Source: Ianthella basta (taxonomy: Eukaryota > Porifera > Demospongiae > Verongiida > Ianthellidae). From it: a DNA stretch of 64,000 nt. This document shows, in pieces, positions 23,330 to 64,000 of the stretch; position 1 is the stretch's first letter; every line of letters begins with the position of its first letter. The notes beneath the pieces were generated by a model. That model searched no databases, was not told where the DNA came from, and worked only from the letters and a program-made list of their open reading frames with translations. Both the position numbers and the translations under genes were made by a program. The stretch is from the NCBI GenBank assembly GCA_964019415.1, contig OZ025879.1:5474368-5538367 (forward strand). The letters are read 5' to 3'.

Positions 23330-24176
23330 ACAGACCCAAGATGTCACCTTGCTCCACTACAAGCAGTGGCCAGAGAAGAAGCGTCCCAAGTCAGCCTCCT
23401 TCCTGAGCCTGTTTACCTCTGCACAGAAGCTGCAGCAGCCACACTCAGACAGACCCATTGTAGTGGCATGCAAGTGAGTGTGGGAGTGAATGATTCATAA
23501 TTGAGCTGTGTGAAGTTACTTGAAAAATTCATCTTCGTAATGTAATACGTACAAACACCTATATATTCTTTTTGGTATGACATTGTGTCTCACAGTTGTG
23601 TCTGCATGTATCACACACAGTGATGGTCTCGGTCGCACTGGTACATTCATAGCCATTTGGTCTCTGATTGAGCAGCTGAAGGCAGAGGGACAGATTGATG
23701 TGGTTGGCACAATCAAGTCCATCAGGACACAGAGACCAGGAGCAGTGCCTCATCTGGTGAGGACATGTTACATCCCAGCTTTGTAGTGATATAATTATAT
23801 ACATATGAAACTTAATTAAGACTTACAAATTTTGGCAGCAATTATAACTAACATTTTGAACTATCCAGGATTTGGTGGGCAATGTAAAGATTTTTGTGAA
23901 TAAAGTTTGTGTGCAGAAGTACTTTTGTGAGTAATAATTTTAGCAATTTTTGGCAATAGCCTTAAGATAGGCTCTCTTCAGTGCACTCCATTAAATTATA
24001 CAAGTCGTGTCAAAATTTAACTAGTCTACTGATAGTGTACTATTGCAGTCATCTCTGCTAAAAAATTGGTATTATGCCATCTTTTCTCCCTGCTACAGGA
24101 CCACTTCATGTACTGCCATGATCTTCTTCTTGAGTATGTGGACTCGTTTGAAGGATACTCCAACTTTAATCAGTAG
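13146..24176 (+). CDS. Receptor-type protein tyrosine phosphatase, copy B (complete)
   Basis: Complete 23-exon gene: 13146-13203, 13337-13363, 13969-14262, 15016-15414, 17087-17389, 17621-17786, 17928-18346, 18559-18683, 18806-18887, 19223-19296, 19426-19462, 20161-20258, 20329-20454, 20551-20705, 20787-20922, 21219-21362, 22077-22164, 22269-22342, 22473-22607, 22932-23066, 23334-23473, 23621-23756, 24099-24176 (TAG). These sum to 3429 nt, exactly 1143 codons. Order: signal peptide, Ig, Ig-like Cys-rich domain, FN3, two-unit stalk, TM, ITIM-like tail, D1 (active-site complete), D2 (degenerate). The architecture is like CD45/R3-type RPTPs, but I assign no orthologue. It acts at the plasma membrane; the ligand is unknown. 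Confidence 0.92.
13969..14262 (+). CDS. Gene B: immunoglobulin domain exon
   Basis: A 294-nt phase 1-1 exon. Ig hallmarks: LVCRVVG (strand B Cys), SYQWTC (core Trp), then GDYNC (Asp-x-Gly-x-Tyr-x-Cys type strand F). There is an extra Cys pair (WTCPGGYC) and an N-glycosylation sequon (NCT). The middle of the domain is almost base-for-base identical in B, C and D. Confidence 0.9.
15016..15414 (+). CDS. Gene B: second Ig-like, Cys-rich ectodomain exon
   Basis: A 399-nt phase 1-1 exon. It starts FLNEAGGLKVFFPRNSF and ends DLECRVSGGPSAFIGVYL. It is probably Ig-like (HIVCYGG ... VTWHN ... LEC), with an insert of four extra cysteines (NCSENCRDCGHLC). The ends match copy C closely while the middle differs strongly. 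N-linked sequons are present (NTT, NVT, NST). Fold assignment is moderate. Confidence 0.8.
15415..17086 (+). other. Gene B intron, no exon seen
   Basis: The matching intron in A (about 1-1352) is similar in sequence, including a block around 16270-16620. In C it is only 577 bp. I see no extra exon. The paralogous A block holds a 13-bp inverted repeat at 576-588 and 616-628 that is less perfect here. Confidence 0.7.
17087..17389 (+). CDS. Gene B: fibronectin type III exon
   Basis: 303 nt, phase 1-1, with the same FN3 hallmarks as copy A (VNVSWSQV, YYVSYQRQDL, LEPGTTYRIRVWS). It differs from A and C mainly at the ends of the domain. Confidence 0.92.
17621..17786 (+). CDS. Gene B: short stalk and transmembrane exon
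   Basis: 166 nt, phase 1 in and 2 out. Two units of the 9-residue PPSP repeat, then QTGSN, a hydrophobic segment (IPFITIATIIPLLAIVG onward) and FWKR. The TM lacks one Leu found in copy A. Confidence 0.9.
17928..18346 (+). CDS. Gene B: juxtamembrane exon with tyrosine motifs
   Basis: 419 nt, phase 2 in and 1 out. Tyr-x-x-[Ile/Val] motifs SYAAV, TYAEI and MYAAV line up with the three in copy A. The spacing between motifs is conserved. These are likely sites for SH2 proteins or substrates of the receptor's own D1 (inference). Confidence 0.85.
18559..21362 (+). CDS. Gene B: PTP domain D1 (9 exons)
   Basis: Nine exons with lengths identical to copy A. NRYKNIF, WPD loop (FTGWPDYGVPK), VHC|SAGVGRTG and the Q-loop are intact, so it should be catalytically active. 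A Trp conserved in PTPs (QMIW in copy A) is Leu here (QMIL). This may weaken the domain core, but the catalytic residues are unaffected. The first exon has the same two alternative acceptors (18559 or 18565). Confidence 0.9.
19540..19745. other. Insertion in gene B intron, origin unknown
   Basis: About 200 bp of more GC-rich sequence, absent from the same intron of copy A. On the minus strand part of it reads as a Lys/Arg-rich stretch followed by a stop. This may be a fragment of a processed gene or element; I cannot identify it. Confidence 0.4.
22077..24176 (+). CDS. Gene B: degenerate PTP domain D2 (7 exons)
   Basis: Exon lengths are identical to copy A. WPE replaces WPD and the phosphate loop is VACNDGLGRTG, as in A, so the degenerate state predates the duplication. 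Exon 22932-23066 (135 nt, phase 0-0) lies between a TG-rich intron and a CA-rich intron. Last codons NFNQ, stop TAG. Confidence 0.9.
22697..22802. repeat. (TG)n microsatellite in gene B D2 intron
   Basis: TG tract in the intron upstream of exon 22932-23066, at the same place as the A tract at 8648-8842. Confidence 0.95.
23263..23329. repeat. (CA)n microsatellite abutting splice acceptor in gene B
   Basis: Pure CA tract running into the acceptor CACCACAG before exon 23334-23473, matching copy A. Confidence 0.95.
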
Positions 24177-26573
24177 AATCAAGAAATATGGACAGAAGAT
24201 ACTCCTACTTTAATATGTAGAATTAAGAATGTATGTGTAATCAGTTCTCTTGGAGTGTTAACAATATAAGCAGTTTTTGATAATAATGAACAGGTTTTGA
24301 ATGTAGAAAGGTACTTTTTTCATACAACTACTATTGCAGTTAATTAAGTGTATGGCAAATAGTGTATAGAAAGTTTTATTCAAGTTTCACTCATGGTCCA
24401 TTTTATGACCAGACTTGGGTGCTGTAAGAAGCAGAGTTGATTAAATATTGGTTACAAGCAAACCACCTGCACATGCGACTATGTATGTAAAATGGTCTTC
24501 AAAGCGCTGCAATTCATCAAATAGATGCACATGCCCCACATCTATGGCTTGATGTTATTAATGAAGTAGCAAATGTTCCATTCTAAGCTTGCTACTTCAT
24601 TCCAATATCTTACACATACAACTGCCACTATACTGCACATGTCTGACTACCTGTTCACACATGTGCATGCACACTCAAACTCACACTGTTTGCCATTGTC
24701 AGTTGACAAAGACCTCCAAATAGAAACGTACGTACTGCATTTGATTTATCATTGGTTGTGTCCTGCTCAAGATATTGGTACCACTGAACCTAGCTCTGAT
24801 TTTCTTTCATGCATGTGTGTATGGATTTCTCAATTCAGTCAGTGTTCATTGAAAAGCTCAGACTATATCAGCACAAGGGCCTTTGCTGCATTACACTGTT
24901 TAACGTCCTATTGAAACAGCTAACAAAGTACAAGGTACATATCTTTTGTGGTATATTCTTCCTAATTGTGCTTTTTACCTAACTCCTTAACAAAAGGGCA
25001 TGACTATTGTTATGCAGTAATGTAGTATATGTGACCTTCGTTTCTGGGCATTTCTGACTATTTGCTATCCTACTTTCAAGGAATTTAATGTGTCAGTTGG
25101 TAAATACAGTACGTAGCAGACCGAGTGTGCTCAGCACTGGCAGTGCATTAACAGAAACCAGCAGTGCATTAAGAGAACATTAAGTTTAACATAAACACAT
25201 TCGGTATCACTTGAGACAATCTTAATGGAGGAGCCCACTAGCTAATGGTGTAGTCAACTATTTTCATTGCTCTAGATCTGCTGCACCAAATCCATGAAGA
25301 AGTGTGAGCGCACATGTGACATGTACTCTTGACTTGTACATCAATATTGACTTTATGTTGTACATGTTTTTCACTTTCTTCCTCTTTTAACAATCAGAGA
25401 AATGAATACAAATATATCATAATACTACAAGGTACAGTTCTATTATCTCACTATATAACTAGTATTCATATGACTTATAGTTGTGGGTAATTTGTGCAAG
25501 TAACTAAATCCATTCAACAACCATGTGCTAACAAAAGGGTTCTCACAACTATTTATGCATGGTTACACGTGGCATAAAAATAAGCATGCATGATTACGTA
25601 CGTATTGAATTAAGAAAAATTGTACTTGATTTTTACTTACAATTCTAGTATAGTTCATTACGAGAATGTGTGATCTGTGCCGGCTAGCCATATATGAATG
25701 GCAATGTACATACAGTTGGTGCTTTCACTGCTTACTCGGCTAATTGAGGTGCACTACAATGTTTACTGTGCAATTTGACACACATTGCACTGTTTAGATG
25801 TGTATTTTCACTTACAAGAATAAGTATGAGTGGTCATGCAGAGAAGAAACCTACCACGTCCACCTCCTTACTTAAAGCTACTTACTTCTGTACAATGTAC
25901 ACCCCGTTGCAGTGTTGTATAAGTGAACGTGCATCTCCAGTAACAGACTCAAAAAACAAATAGCCTAGGCTTACTACATGAGCATGACAATGATATTGTG
26001 CCATTTAATATTTTAGCTCCTATATCTATACAGCTGCTCTTACGGTATATGAGTGGCACCATGTTGAGGGATAAATTCACATAGAGACTTATAATGGATA
26101 GTATAATTATATGCAATGATGTTTATCCATAACCCAGGACAAATGGCAGTGCCAGCTTAACACACAGAAAATAGAATTCACAGTGTATTTGCATCTTTTA
26201 GCTAATATGCCGTACGTGTCTAGATCTAATAGTAGCACTGTACAATATAGTATAGGAGCAAAGCAGATCTTGTGACACTTTGTTTATTAGTGCCTAAGTG
26301 TGTCCTACTCACACTACAGAAACTGTATTATTCACACAACAGTGATAACCAAACCATTTTCAATGTTCAAGTAGGACCAACTGAACTAGAAGCAACCTGC
26401 TAGCCCATTTGTCTGCTTTAGAGCAAAGACAACAGACCTGATAAGAAAGTGGGCAACAATGTGAGCACATCACATCCTACAGCATCTTACCTCTACACCT
26501 GCCCATTGCCATAGGCCAAGTGTTGTGATTCCGATTGTGACAGTGAATTCGTCCGCTCCTTTGGCTCAGCGCT
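24177..26573. other. Spacer between receptor copies B and C
   Basis: Homologous to the A-B spacer and to 57990-62365. No gene seen. The last 110 bp resemble the 5' UTR/core promoter of B and D. Confidence 0.8.
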
Positions 26574-37672
<11,099 letters not shown>

Positions 37673-38331
37673 CTTTTCTGTCTGAGAGAATTTGTTTGTG
37701 CAGCTAAGCTAGATTAAATATGTCATTGCAATATTGGATAAAGGAGAATGCTAATCAACAGTCGCATTCTGTATATGCACTCTAGGTTAGGTTTCAGTTC
37801 AAATGTCATAATTGATATCAAATGTAGTATATGATTGTTAGACTGAATGAATGAATGAATGAATGAATACCTATGAAGTCATGATCTCCAGTGCTGGAGA
37901 TAGCCCTTACAACATAGCTGTAATGCATTCTCAAGTCTGGTGTCTATGTTCATACTATATACATTATACTAGTTAAATATTAAAATTGTCTGTCCAGCAC
38001 TTTCTCGGTCTTCCTCTTGGTCTTTTGCCATTCATCTCCTTGCTGTACACACGCCTCACCAGTCTTTCCCCTTCCCTACCATCTACTTGCTCCTTCCATG
38101 CTCACTGCTTCTTTTGGACTACTTCTATAACTGCATGCTTCCTGTTTCAACCTTTGTCTGATGTCCTCATTCCTAACTCTATCTAGCTTCGTCACTCCTA
38201 CACTTGGGGATTTCCAGATCCATGTTTCTTCCAAAATGGCGGCCAAAACGACCGCGCCAAAACTAGCGACCTTCTTTCCTGGCAACATCATGGTCATGTT
38301 ACAGCACTGAGTGACCTCCGTGTACAGTGCG
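37673..38331. other. Intergenic region with short TGAA repeat and LINE remnant
   Basis: A (TGAA)n run at about 37844-37868. The rest up to 38210 contains the LINE 3' remnant listed separately. No gene seen. Confidence 0.7.
37985..38215 (-). mobile_element. LINE C-terminal fragment
   Basis: Minus-strand translation shows the common LINE C-terminal blocks GVTKLDRVRNEDIRQR and, in another frame, GKRPRGRPRKCW. This is a short, decayed remnant. Confidence 0.65.
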
Positions 38332-39011
38332 ATGATGTTGAGCGATGAGGACGTAGTGAGTGTACCAGTGACTGGTAAGTAGCTTTACTTTATCCATAAT
38401 TACCCCGTGCGCTATTGCGCAATGGGGGTTATGTGTTTGGTTTGTGGTGGCTCCGTTTGTCCGGTCACAATTTTGGGCCGTTTGCGCGATTAAGGCACTT
38501 TGAAGGCTCAGGTAACTCTTGAAAGATAGGTTTCGCAAAAAACACCTTTATACGATCGACGACTGCAACAACCACGCAAAAGGTATTAAAACGGCACTTT
38601 CTAGTCTTTTACGGACGTTCCACCCCCTTCCGCGTCTCTGGGCGCTTACGGGACGGTCTAGCAAGCCAGACTAGACGGTCAAAGTTTTGGCGAAACGACA
38701 CACACACACTAACACACACAGACCATATACTGTAAGCTCTTAACACCTCATCTCACAGTACTCCCCTCCCCTTCACACCTCCCCTCCCTCCCCTCCCCCT
38801 TAGTGCAGTCCTTGTTGAGCTGCAGACGTCAACTCTTCCCTTTACAGCCTCTCTACCACAAGTGGAGCCAGAAGAGGAAGGCAACGAGGGAGAGGAGAGA
38901 ACTGGGCTTCAGCCGCAACCAAAAGGGCCTCAGAACATTAGCAGGATCCCACAAGAGACCAGCCCACTGTTGGGACCCAGCACATCACGAGGATCCCACA
39001 GACTGAACTGA
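38332..39011 (+). CDS. Possible two-exon small gene (81 aa)
   Basis: Exon 38332-38374 (MMLSDEDVVSVPVT, phase 1 donor GTAAGT) and exon 38809-39011, preceded by a long C/T-rich tract and CAG. They join in frame to 82 codons including the TGA stop. The second exon starts VLVELQ, reminiscent of the VLxEL start of the CARD-like exons downstream, then becomes Glu/Pro/Ser-rich and contains an acidic dileucine-type motif (ETSPLL). It may be a truncated relative of the downstream gene, or an alternative first exon of it, since 38374 also joins exon 39501 in phase. No homologue recognised. Confidence 0.45.
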
Positions 39012-39019
39012 ATACAGTG

Positions 39020-39022
<3 letters not shown>

Positions 39023-39058
<36 letters not shown>
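39023..39058. repeat. (TG)n microsatellite
   Basis: Short TG tract just after the stop of the small gene. Confidence 0.9.
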
Positions 39059-39061
<3 letters not shown>

Positions 39062-39217
39062 GGAGGGTACTCAGCATACATTGCTTTCAACCCATCACTG
39101 TACTGTAATTATTGTAAGTACCCACGACAATGGAATGTCATTATATTATGCTGGCAATATTGCATGGGTTTATACCAAACCACAAAACCACAGGAACATT
39201 TGCAGCGTGATACCAAG

Positions 39218-55708
<16,491 letters not shown>

Positions 55709-56386
55709 CACTGTGACAATGTCACTTAGTGTGAGTTCCACATGTGATGACATTGTCACTTGTACCGTCACTGTGTAGTGTGTCATAGCAGCTAGTTTGT
55801 GTACACTTGAGTTGAGGACACAACACGGCCAACTCTCCACTGTGTGACGTGTCAGTGACGTCACATTTCAGAGGGAACTGCATTCAGTGATGTTAGCTAG
55901 TTTCATTCTTTTCATTATTGCTATATACAGGTCCACTGGAGTCAGATGAACTGACTTTTGAAATGTTATAGGTTTTGCATAATTATGCATCATGCATTCA
56001 TCTTTCATTTGTACTCCTTTTATATATTTCACATAAATTAATAATTAAATTAGTGTACAAGTTAGTGCGCAGTACGTGTGTAAAGAGTGAGGTTGGAGCA
56101 CGCATGACATGCGTCACGTGCACCATTACCCAATCATGACCCCAATTTAATGACAGCAGTTTAGCTGACTCCGCAGCTGACTCGAGCGCGGGTACAGAGG
56201 AATTAATATAAGTGTTGTGCAAGCTAGCCGCAGCTGCCACGAACTGTTACAGCGCATATATCTCATGATCGGGCTTGTCCGTCAAATTCAGTTGACCCTG
56301 CAGCTGATCGTGTGGCATGCTCGCTCCCTCGTCGACATCTGCCCTCACTGTCGCTACAAAGAGTGGCGAAGAGATCAGTGACGGAC

Positions 56387-56582
56387 ATGACTGGCCATGG
56401 CCATGCAAATCACCCTTCCTCCGTCGACAGTGAGGTAGTTCCTCAACGCGAAAAAGCTCTCTTATGGTAAGGGCCACGCCGCTCTGACCCTGAGCGTCCA
56501 CTGTGCAAGAGGGAGACCTCTCAGACCGTCTTTATCAACAAGACGACCGGAGGGTTGGTGTGCCCTCTGTGCAAGGTTCACG
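56387..56582 (+). other. Possible first exons of a second CARD-like gene
   Basis: An ATG at 56387 opens a 26-codon reading (MTGHGHANHPSSVDSEVVPQ) to a GTAAGG donor at 56467. Downstream, up to a GTAAGC donor at 56583, one frame reads PLCKRETSQTVFINKTTGG then CPLCKVH, a Cys-x-x-Cys zinc-like pattern ending in phase 1. The phases of the two do not join simply. Weak evidence. Confidence 0.25.
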
Positions 56583-56772
56583 GTAAGCTTATCCGTCTAG
56601 TTTAATTGGCGGACAAAGTGGAGCTTTTTAATGCATGTATGTATATACGAGTGCGTACTGTTTAGTAGTGGATGACATTGATGTAGTAGCTGTAGCTAAG
56701 TAATGTATATATACTCTAAAGTACTGACAGACATGTACAATGTTGCAGCCTCTTAAGCAGGAGGTGGATATT

Positions 56773-56777
<5 letters not shown>

Positions 56778-56848
<71 letters not shown>
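56778..56848. repeat. (TG)n microsatellite
   Basis: TG tract at the same place relative to the pseudo-beta exon as in the active alpha-beta introns. Confidence 0.95.
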
Positions 56849-56850
<2 letters not shown>

Positions 56851-57092
56851 ACATGCATACAGCCTCATATGCAAGTGTCCACTAACTAAATATATAACAA
56901 TGCAGAAAGACATATGCTGTGGATACAGTGGGGACTATGGACTCTGACAAGTTACCTGTCTGAGCAGCTTGTGTTTGTCCAGAAAGAGATCATTGAGTAT
57001 CCCAGATCTATGTAGTAGCCATATTTGCTCACATTTTTTCTTATTTGATAAGCAGCTGTATAATTATGTCAGAGTACGCATAGCAGACCTTT

Positions 57093-57095
57093 AAT

Positions 57096-57126
<31 letters not shown>

Positions 57127-57401
57127 TTTGATCTTATTTAATGTGGGGAACCTTTAGCCAGAAGGCTACTCTTCCAGGCACCCACAATACATTCATAGTA
57201 CGAACAACACAGATAGACTGATACACATACAGTAAATCAGTTTGTTATTTTTTCAGTGGGGCTGTTTGTTGTTAGGTTTTCAGCGGCAGCACCTGCCACT
57301 GAAAACCTTTCTGCCATGGCCTGGGCTTGAGCTTGAGCTTGAAACATCCCATAATCATGGATCTTAAATCATGAGCTTCAGCTCCAGACCACCAGCACCC
57401 C
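57093..57401 (-). mobile_element. Short retroelement insertion (SINE- or LINE-like), minus strand
   Basis: On the minus strand it ends in an (ATT)n tail (57093-57125) and is bounded by ACCTTT on both sides (57087-57092 and 57402-57407). Paralogous introns near 42320 and 50300 have an uninterrupted GACCTTTCTGCCCACTGTC. Tail, target duplication and empty paralogous sites support retroposition. Family not recognised. Confidence 0.6.
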
Positions 57402-57732
57402 ACCTTTCTACCCAGTGTCGCAATATCCTACTCTTTAAGCCCAATTTCACGTCAATTACTTTATTGGTAGTGATCGAAACATTCTACTGATCTTATTGTT
57501 CAATTACTGATACGTGTTTTGCTCACGAAAGCTCCCAGACAGTACTAGTGCTCACTTGATGTATGCATGGTAATAACAGAGCAGGGGTAGGGGTAGGAGG
57601 GGTCTTACTTTCTGGTTCCTTTTGTATGTGTCCAACTGTTGAGTGCATACTGTGTAGTGAAAATGTGTACACAGCACACTACATGAAGCAATGAGTGGTC
57701 AAGTGATTTCTAAACCTTTTGACATCCTGCAG

Positions 57733-57891
57733 TACTGAATGACACTACTCACTAGACGCCTCCTAACAGCAGAAGAGTGCTCTGAGGTGGCTAAAAAGAG
57801 AATTAAGTTTGGAGTAGGAGGACCATCTTTGTCAAGTCCTGTTAACAAAACCTGCAGAGGTTGTGCAGGAAGCCATTCAAGTACTGGAGGA
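57733..57891 (+). pseudogene. Broken CARD-like beta exon
   Basis: It starts at a good acceptor (CTGCAG) and matches beta 1-3 (RRLLTAEECSEVAK). A one-base insertion near 57745 and a changed middle (GGAGTAGGAGGACC) shift the frame. It is cut off at 57891, where the 66-bp palindrome begins. Confidence 0.75.
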
Positions 57892-57957
57892 ACTAGCCTC
57901 GTCCCCAGGCTGTCCACGATAAATAGTGCGGGTGACGGGCCAGGGGACGAGGCTAGT
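57892..57957. repeat. 66-bp palindrome at a rearrangement junction
   Basis: Perfect 15-bp inverted repeats (ACTAGCCTCGTCCCC 57892-57906, GGGGACGAGGCTAGT 57943-57957) around 36 bp. Left of it is CARD-gene sequence; right of it is RPTP last-exon sequence. MITE-like. Confidence 0.85.
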
Positions 57958-57990
57958 TTGAAGGATACTCCGACTTTAATCTTGATATAT
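57957..57990 (+). pseudogene. Orphan 3' end of an RPTP last exon
   Basis: It matches TTTGAAGGATACTCCAAC of the last coding exons of A (from 10388) and B (from 24149), encoding FEGYSNFN in those copies. Here the C of CCAAC is G (FEGYSDFN) and the end differs. No other phosphatase exon precedes it within 25 kb. It is followed by the RPTP spacer. It marks where copy C's phosphatase used to end. Confidence 0.85.
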
Positions 57991-62229
<4,239 letters not shown>

Positions 62230-62236
62230 TATAAAA
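62230..62236 (+). promoter_or_regulatory. TATA box of gene D
   Basis: TATAAAA 130 bp upstream of the ATG, in a block (GAGCACATCACA, TACAGCGTCTTATCTCT) conserved upstream of C and, less closely, B. Start of transcription probably lies about 30 bp downstream. Confidence 0.5.
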
Positions 62237-62365
62237 CCGTTATCCAGTGAGAGCACATCACACCGTACAGCGTCTTATCTCTAGAGGTGCCCGTTGCCGT
62301 GTGTTGTGATTCCCGATCGTGACAGCTAGTGAGCTCGAGCCCGTCTGCTATTTTGGCTCGGCACT

Positions 62366-63812
62366 ATGCAGAAGATATCTAAGCCCTTCTGCGTGTGTTT
62401 CTTTCTCCTCGTCTCCTTAAATGGTAAGAGTATTCAGACTGCAAGTTTCGAAGAATGTAGCTAGGTGTTAGCTTAGCGGTGTTTGAGGGCTGAGGGCTGC
62501 AAAGTCCATCTCTCTTGCTTAGAACCCACCCGAAGTTCATCTCTCTTACTTAGAACCCACCCTTAACCTGTCTGTTCTCTTTCTTTTCCCATGCAATCAA
62601 GGTGTGGTCGAGGCGCAGAACACACAAGGTAAGATCGCTGCACTTCAGTGTCGTGCACCTCAAGCTCATGGCCACCCTATTCTGGGACAATTAGATCAAC
62701 TTCCAACAAGTCACAGTCACATTCTCCCACAGTGCACTAACTGTGTATTCTCACTAGATCGGCTTCTAGCCAAATGATATAGAGAACAAGCCGTGCAGCT
62801 AGTTGCTTGTGTCACATTCAGTCCAAATGCCTATACCTACTCTACGTCAGTCTGGGCAACTTTAGTCACCAGATCTATGCATCACGAAAGGGGTAATGAT
62901 GGGTATCTATATACAACTATCAAATCAAGGTAGGAGAAACTTGAGGTTAACTCATGCATCTTGGCTATGACCTATAATCAGTATGCATTCAGTGAACATT
63001 CAGTGAAGAGGTTGCTGTCACTGCAAATGGTAGTAATATTAATGTTAAAGTGCACATTGCAGAGTACGCAAATTATACATACATTTTGTATATGGAGTTA
63101 GTATATTCATTTAAATACTTTCTAATTATGTGCCTGTTGAAATTAACTGTCCATGGACTGAATTTGAAGTGAGAAATCTTGACCAGGTCACGAAGGAGAA
63201 ACATCAAACTTAAGTAAAAAAAAATCACGGTAACAAAATGTTTTGCTGTGAAGGCATTCTTCTACTCAGCCTGATAAATTGCTATATCATTGACTTTAAA
63301 TGTTCTATGTGGTCTGCTCAGCAATTTGCTATTTAAAATTCTGCAGCATAGTAATGATCCTCCACAGTATTGAAGCTATTTACGGTAATAATTAGTTGCC
63401 GACTCAGCTACTCCCTGCTCATGGGCAACCAACCATTCAAAGCAAATCAGTGAATCAGATGCTGTAGAAGCTGGTGTTGCGGTAGGCTCGTCACAAAGAT
63501 CTTCTTCCTCTGCTACAGTTGTCATTGACGCCTACCCCAACAATGCTACTGTGGAGCAAGGCACCACCCTGATTTTGGTGTGCAGAGTTGTAGGAGTGCC
63601 ATCCACCACTGTGCTGAGCTATCAGTGGACCTGTCCTGGGGGCTATTGTGATGCAGGAGGAGTTGATCTTGAGTGGGCAGCCAGGATCCAACAGGACAAC
63701 ATCTTGGTGGTGAACGTACGTACGCACGTCAATGACACAGGGTTCTACATCTGTACTGTTCGAGGCAACTCACAGCAAGTGGGAACAGATATGTACACAC
63801 TGTCAGTAGCAA
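62366..63812 (+). CDS. Receptor copy D, 5' part (runs off window)
   Basis: Exons 62366-62423 (signal peptide MQKISKPFCVCFFLLVSLN), 62602-62628 (microexon VVEAQNTQ) and 63519-63812 (Ig domain, 294 nt). Lengths and phases equal those of B. The Ig exon has LVCRVVG, SYQWTC and DTGFYIC. Whether D carries a phosphatase cannot be seen. No further exon is found in 63813-64000, as expected, since in C the next exon starts 1 kb later. Confidence 0.88.
62629..63518 (+). other. Gene D intron 2
   Basis: 890 bp, similar at its ends to introns of B (13364-13968) and C (26806-27355). No exon or repeat of note. Confidence 0.75.
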
Positions 63813-64000
63813 GTGAGTGCATTAGAACTGGATATACCATAACCCTCCATAGCTGGATTATGCTATATATATTTTTCTAAGCTGTCCATACTTCCTTTGA
63901 CATCATCTAAGACAGGCTACCACTGTGTCACAGCCTATCTACTGCACAGGCTTGTGAGGTGACATTGCTAACTTACACCCTCAGGCTGAGATAAATAATA

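Larger units (their letters stand above)
55709..57732. other. Region between DEATH gene and CARD pseudo-exon
   Basis: It holds a possible promoter/first-exon area (56380-56582), a TG tract (56778-56848), and intron sequence clearly paralogous to 50070-50612 and 42110-42633. This shows that another CARD-like unit once continued here. Confidence 0.7.

Noticed and set aside
24573-24914. 113-codon ORF downstream of gene B
   Set aside because: Not conserved in the other spacers, with no recognisable domain or signal.
56247-56501. 84-codon minus-strand ORF upstream of the CARD pseudo-exon
   Set aside because: No domain, no splice support and no paralogue. It overlaps a more plausible + strand promoter/exon region.

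Overview
This is an AT-rich animal (metazoan) genomic window with intron-rich, mostly phase-1 domain exons. It carries receptor protein tyrosine phosphatases (Ig/FN3 ectodomains), ZU5 and DEATH domains, and many (CA)n/(TG)n tracts. The short introns, the tandem expansion of such receptors and the DEATH-fold expansion make a marine sponge (demosponge) my best guess. That is inference; no species marker was seen. All protein-coding genes I can support lie on the + strand.

Layout. (1) 1-10416: 3' part of receptor phosphatase copy A (FN3, a 38-unit mucin-like stalk, TM, ITIM-like juxtamembrane tail, PTP D1 active, PTP D2 degenerate). (2) 13146-24176: complete paralogue B (23 exons, about 1142 aa; signal peptide, Ig, second Ig-like exon, FN3, short stalk, TM, tail, D1, D2). 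(3) 26574-37672: copy C. Its 5' half is the same receptor (signal peptide, Ig, Ig-like, FN3), but the 3' half is different: two more FN3 exons, another TM and a short tyrosine-bearing tail with no phosphatase. (4) 38332-39011: a possible 81-aa two-exon gene. (5) 39218-55708: a multi-exon gene with alternating CARD/death-fold-like modules (four alpha, three beta, one founder-like), then Ser/Pro linkers, a ZU5 domain, a beta-rich region and a C-terminal DEATH domain. (6) 56380-57957: remains of another CARD-like gene, ending at a 66-bp palindrome fused to an orphan last exon of the phosphatase gene. (7) 57957-63812: the same downstream spacer seen after copies A and B, then the first three exons of receptor copy D, which runs off the window.

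The receptor unit (gene plus spacer) is therefore tandemly repeated A-B-C-D. In copy C about 28 kb between its first FN3 exon and the last phosphatase codons has been replaced by unrelated exons and a whole CARD-ZU5-DEATH locus.

Mobile DNA: a broken hAT (ZBED-type) transposon with 16-bp TIRs, an 8-bp target duplication and a paralogous empty site, itself carrying a nested insertion; a LINE fragment inside a (TG)n tract; two decayed minus-strand LINE pieces; a 4.2-kb composite palindromic element whose short relative lies 14 kb away in the opposite orientation; and several small foldbacks.

Functional reading (inference): a cluster of cell-surface recognition receptors with tyrosine-based signalling beside a death-fold adaptor/effector, as expected of an innate-immune or self/non-self recognition locus.
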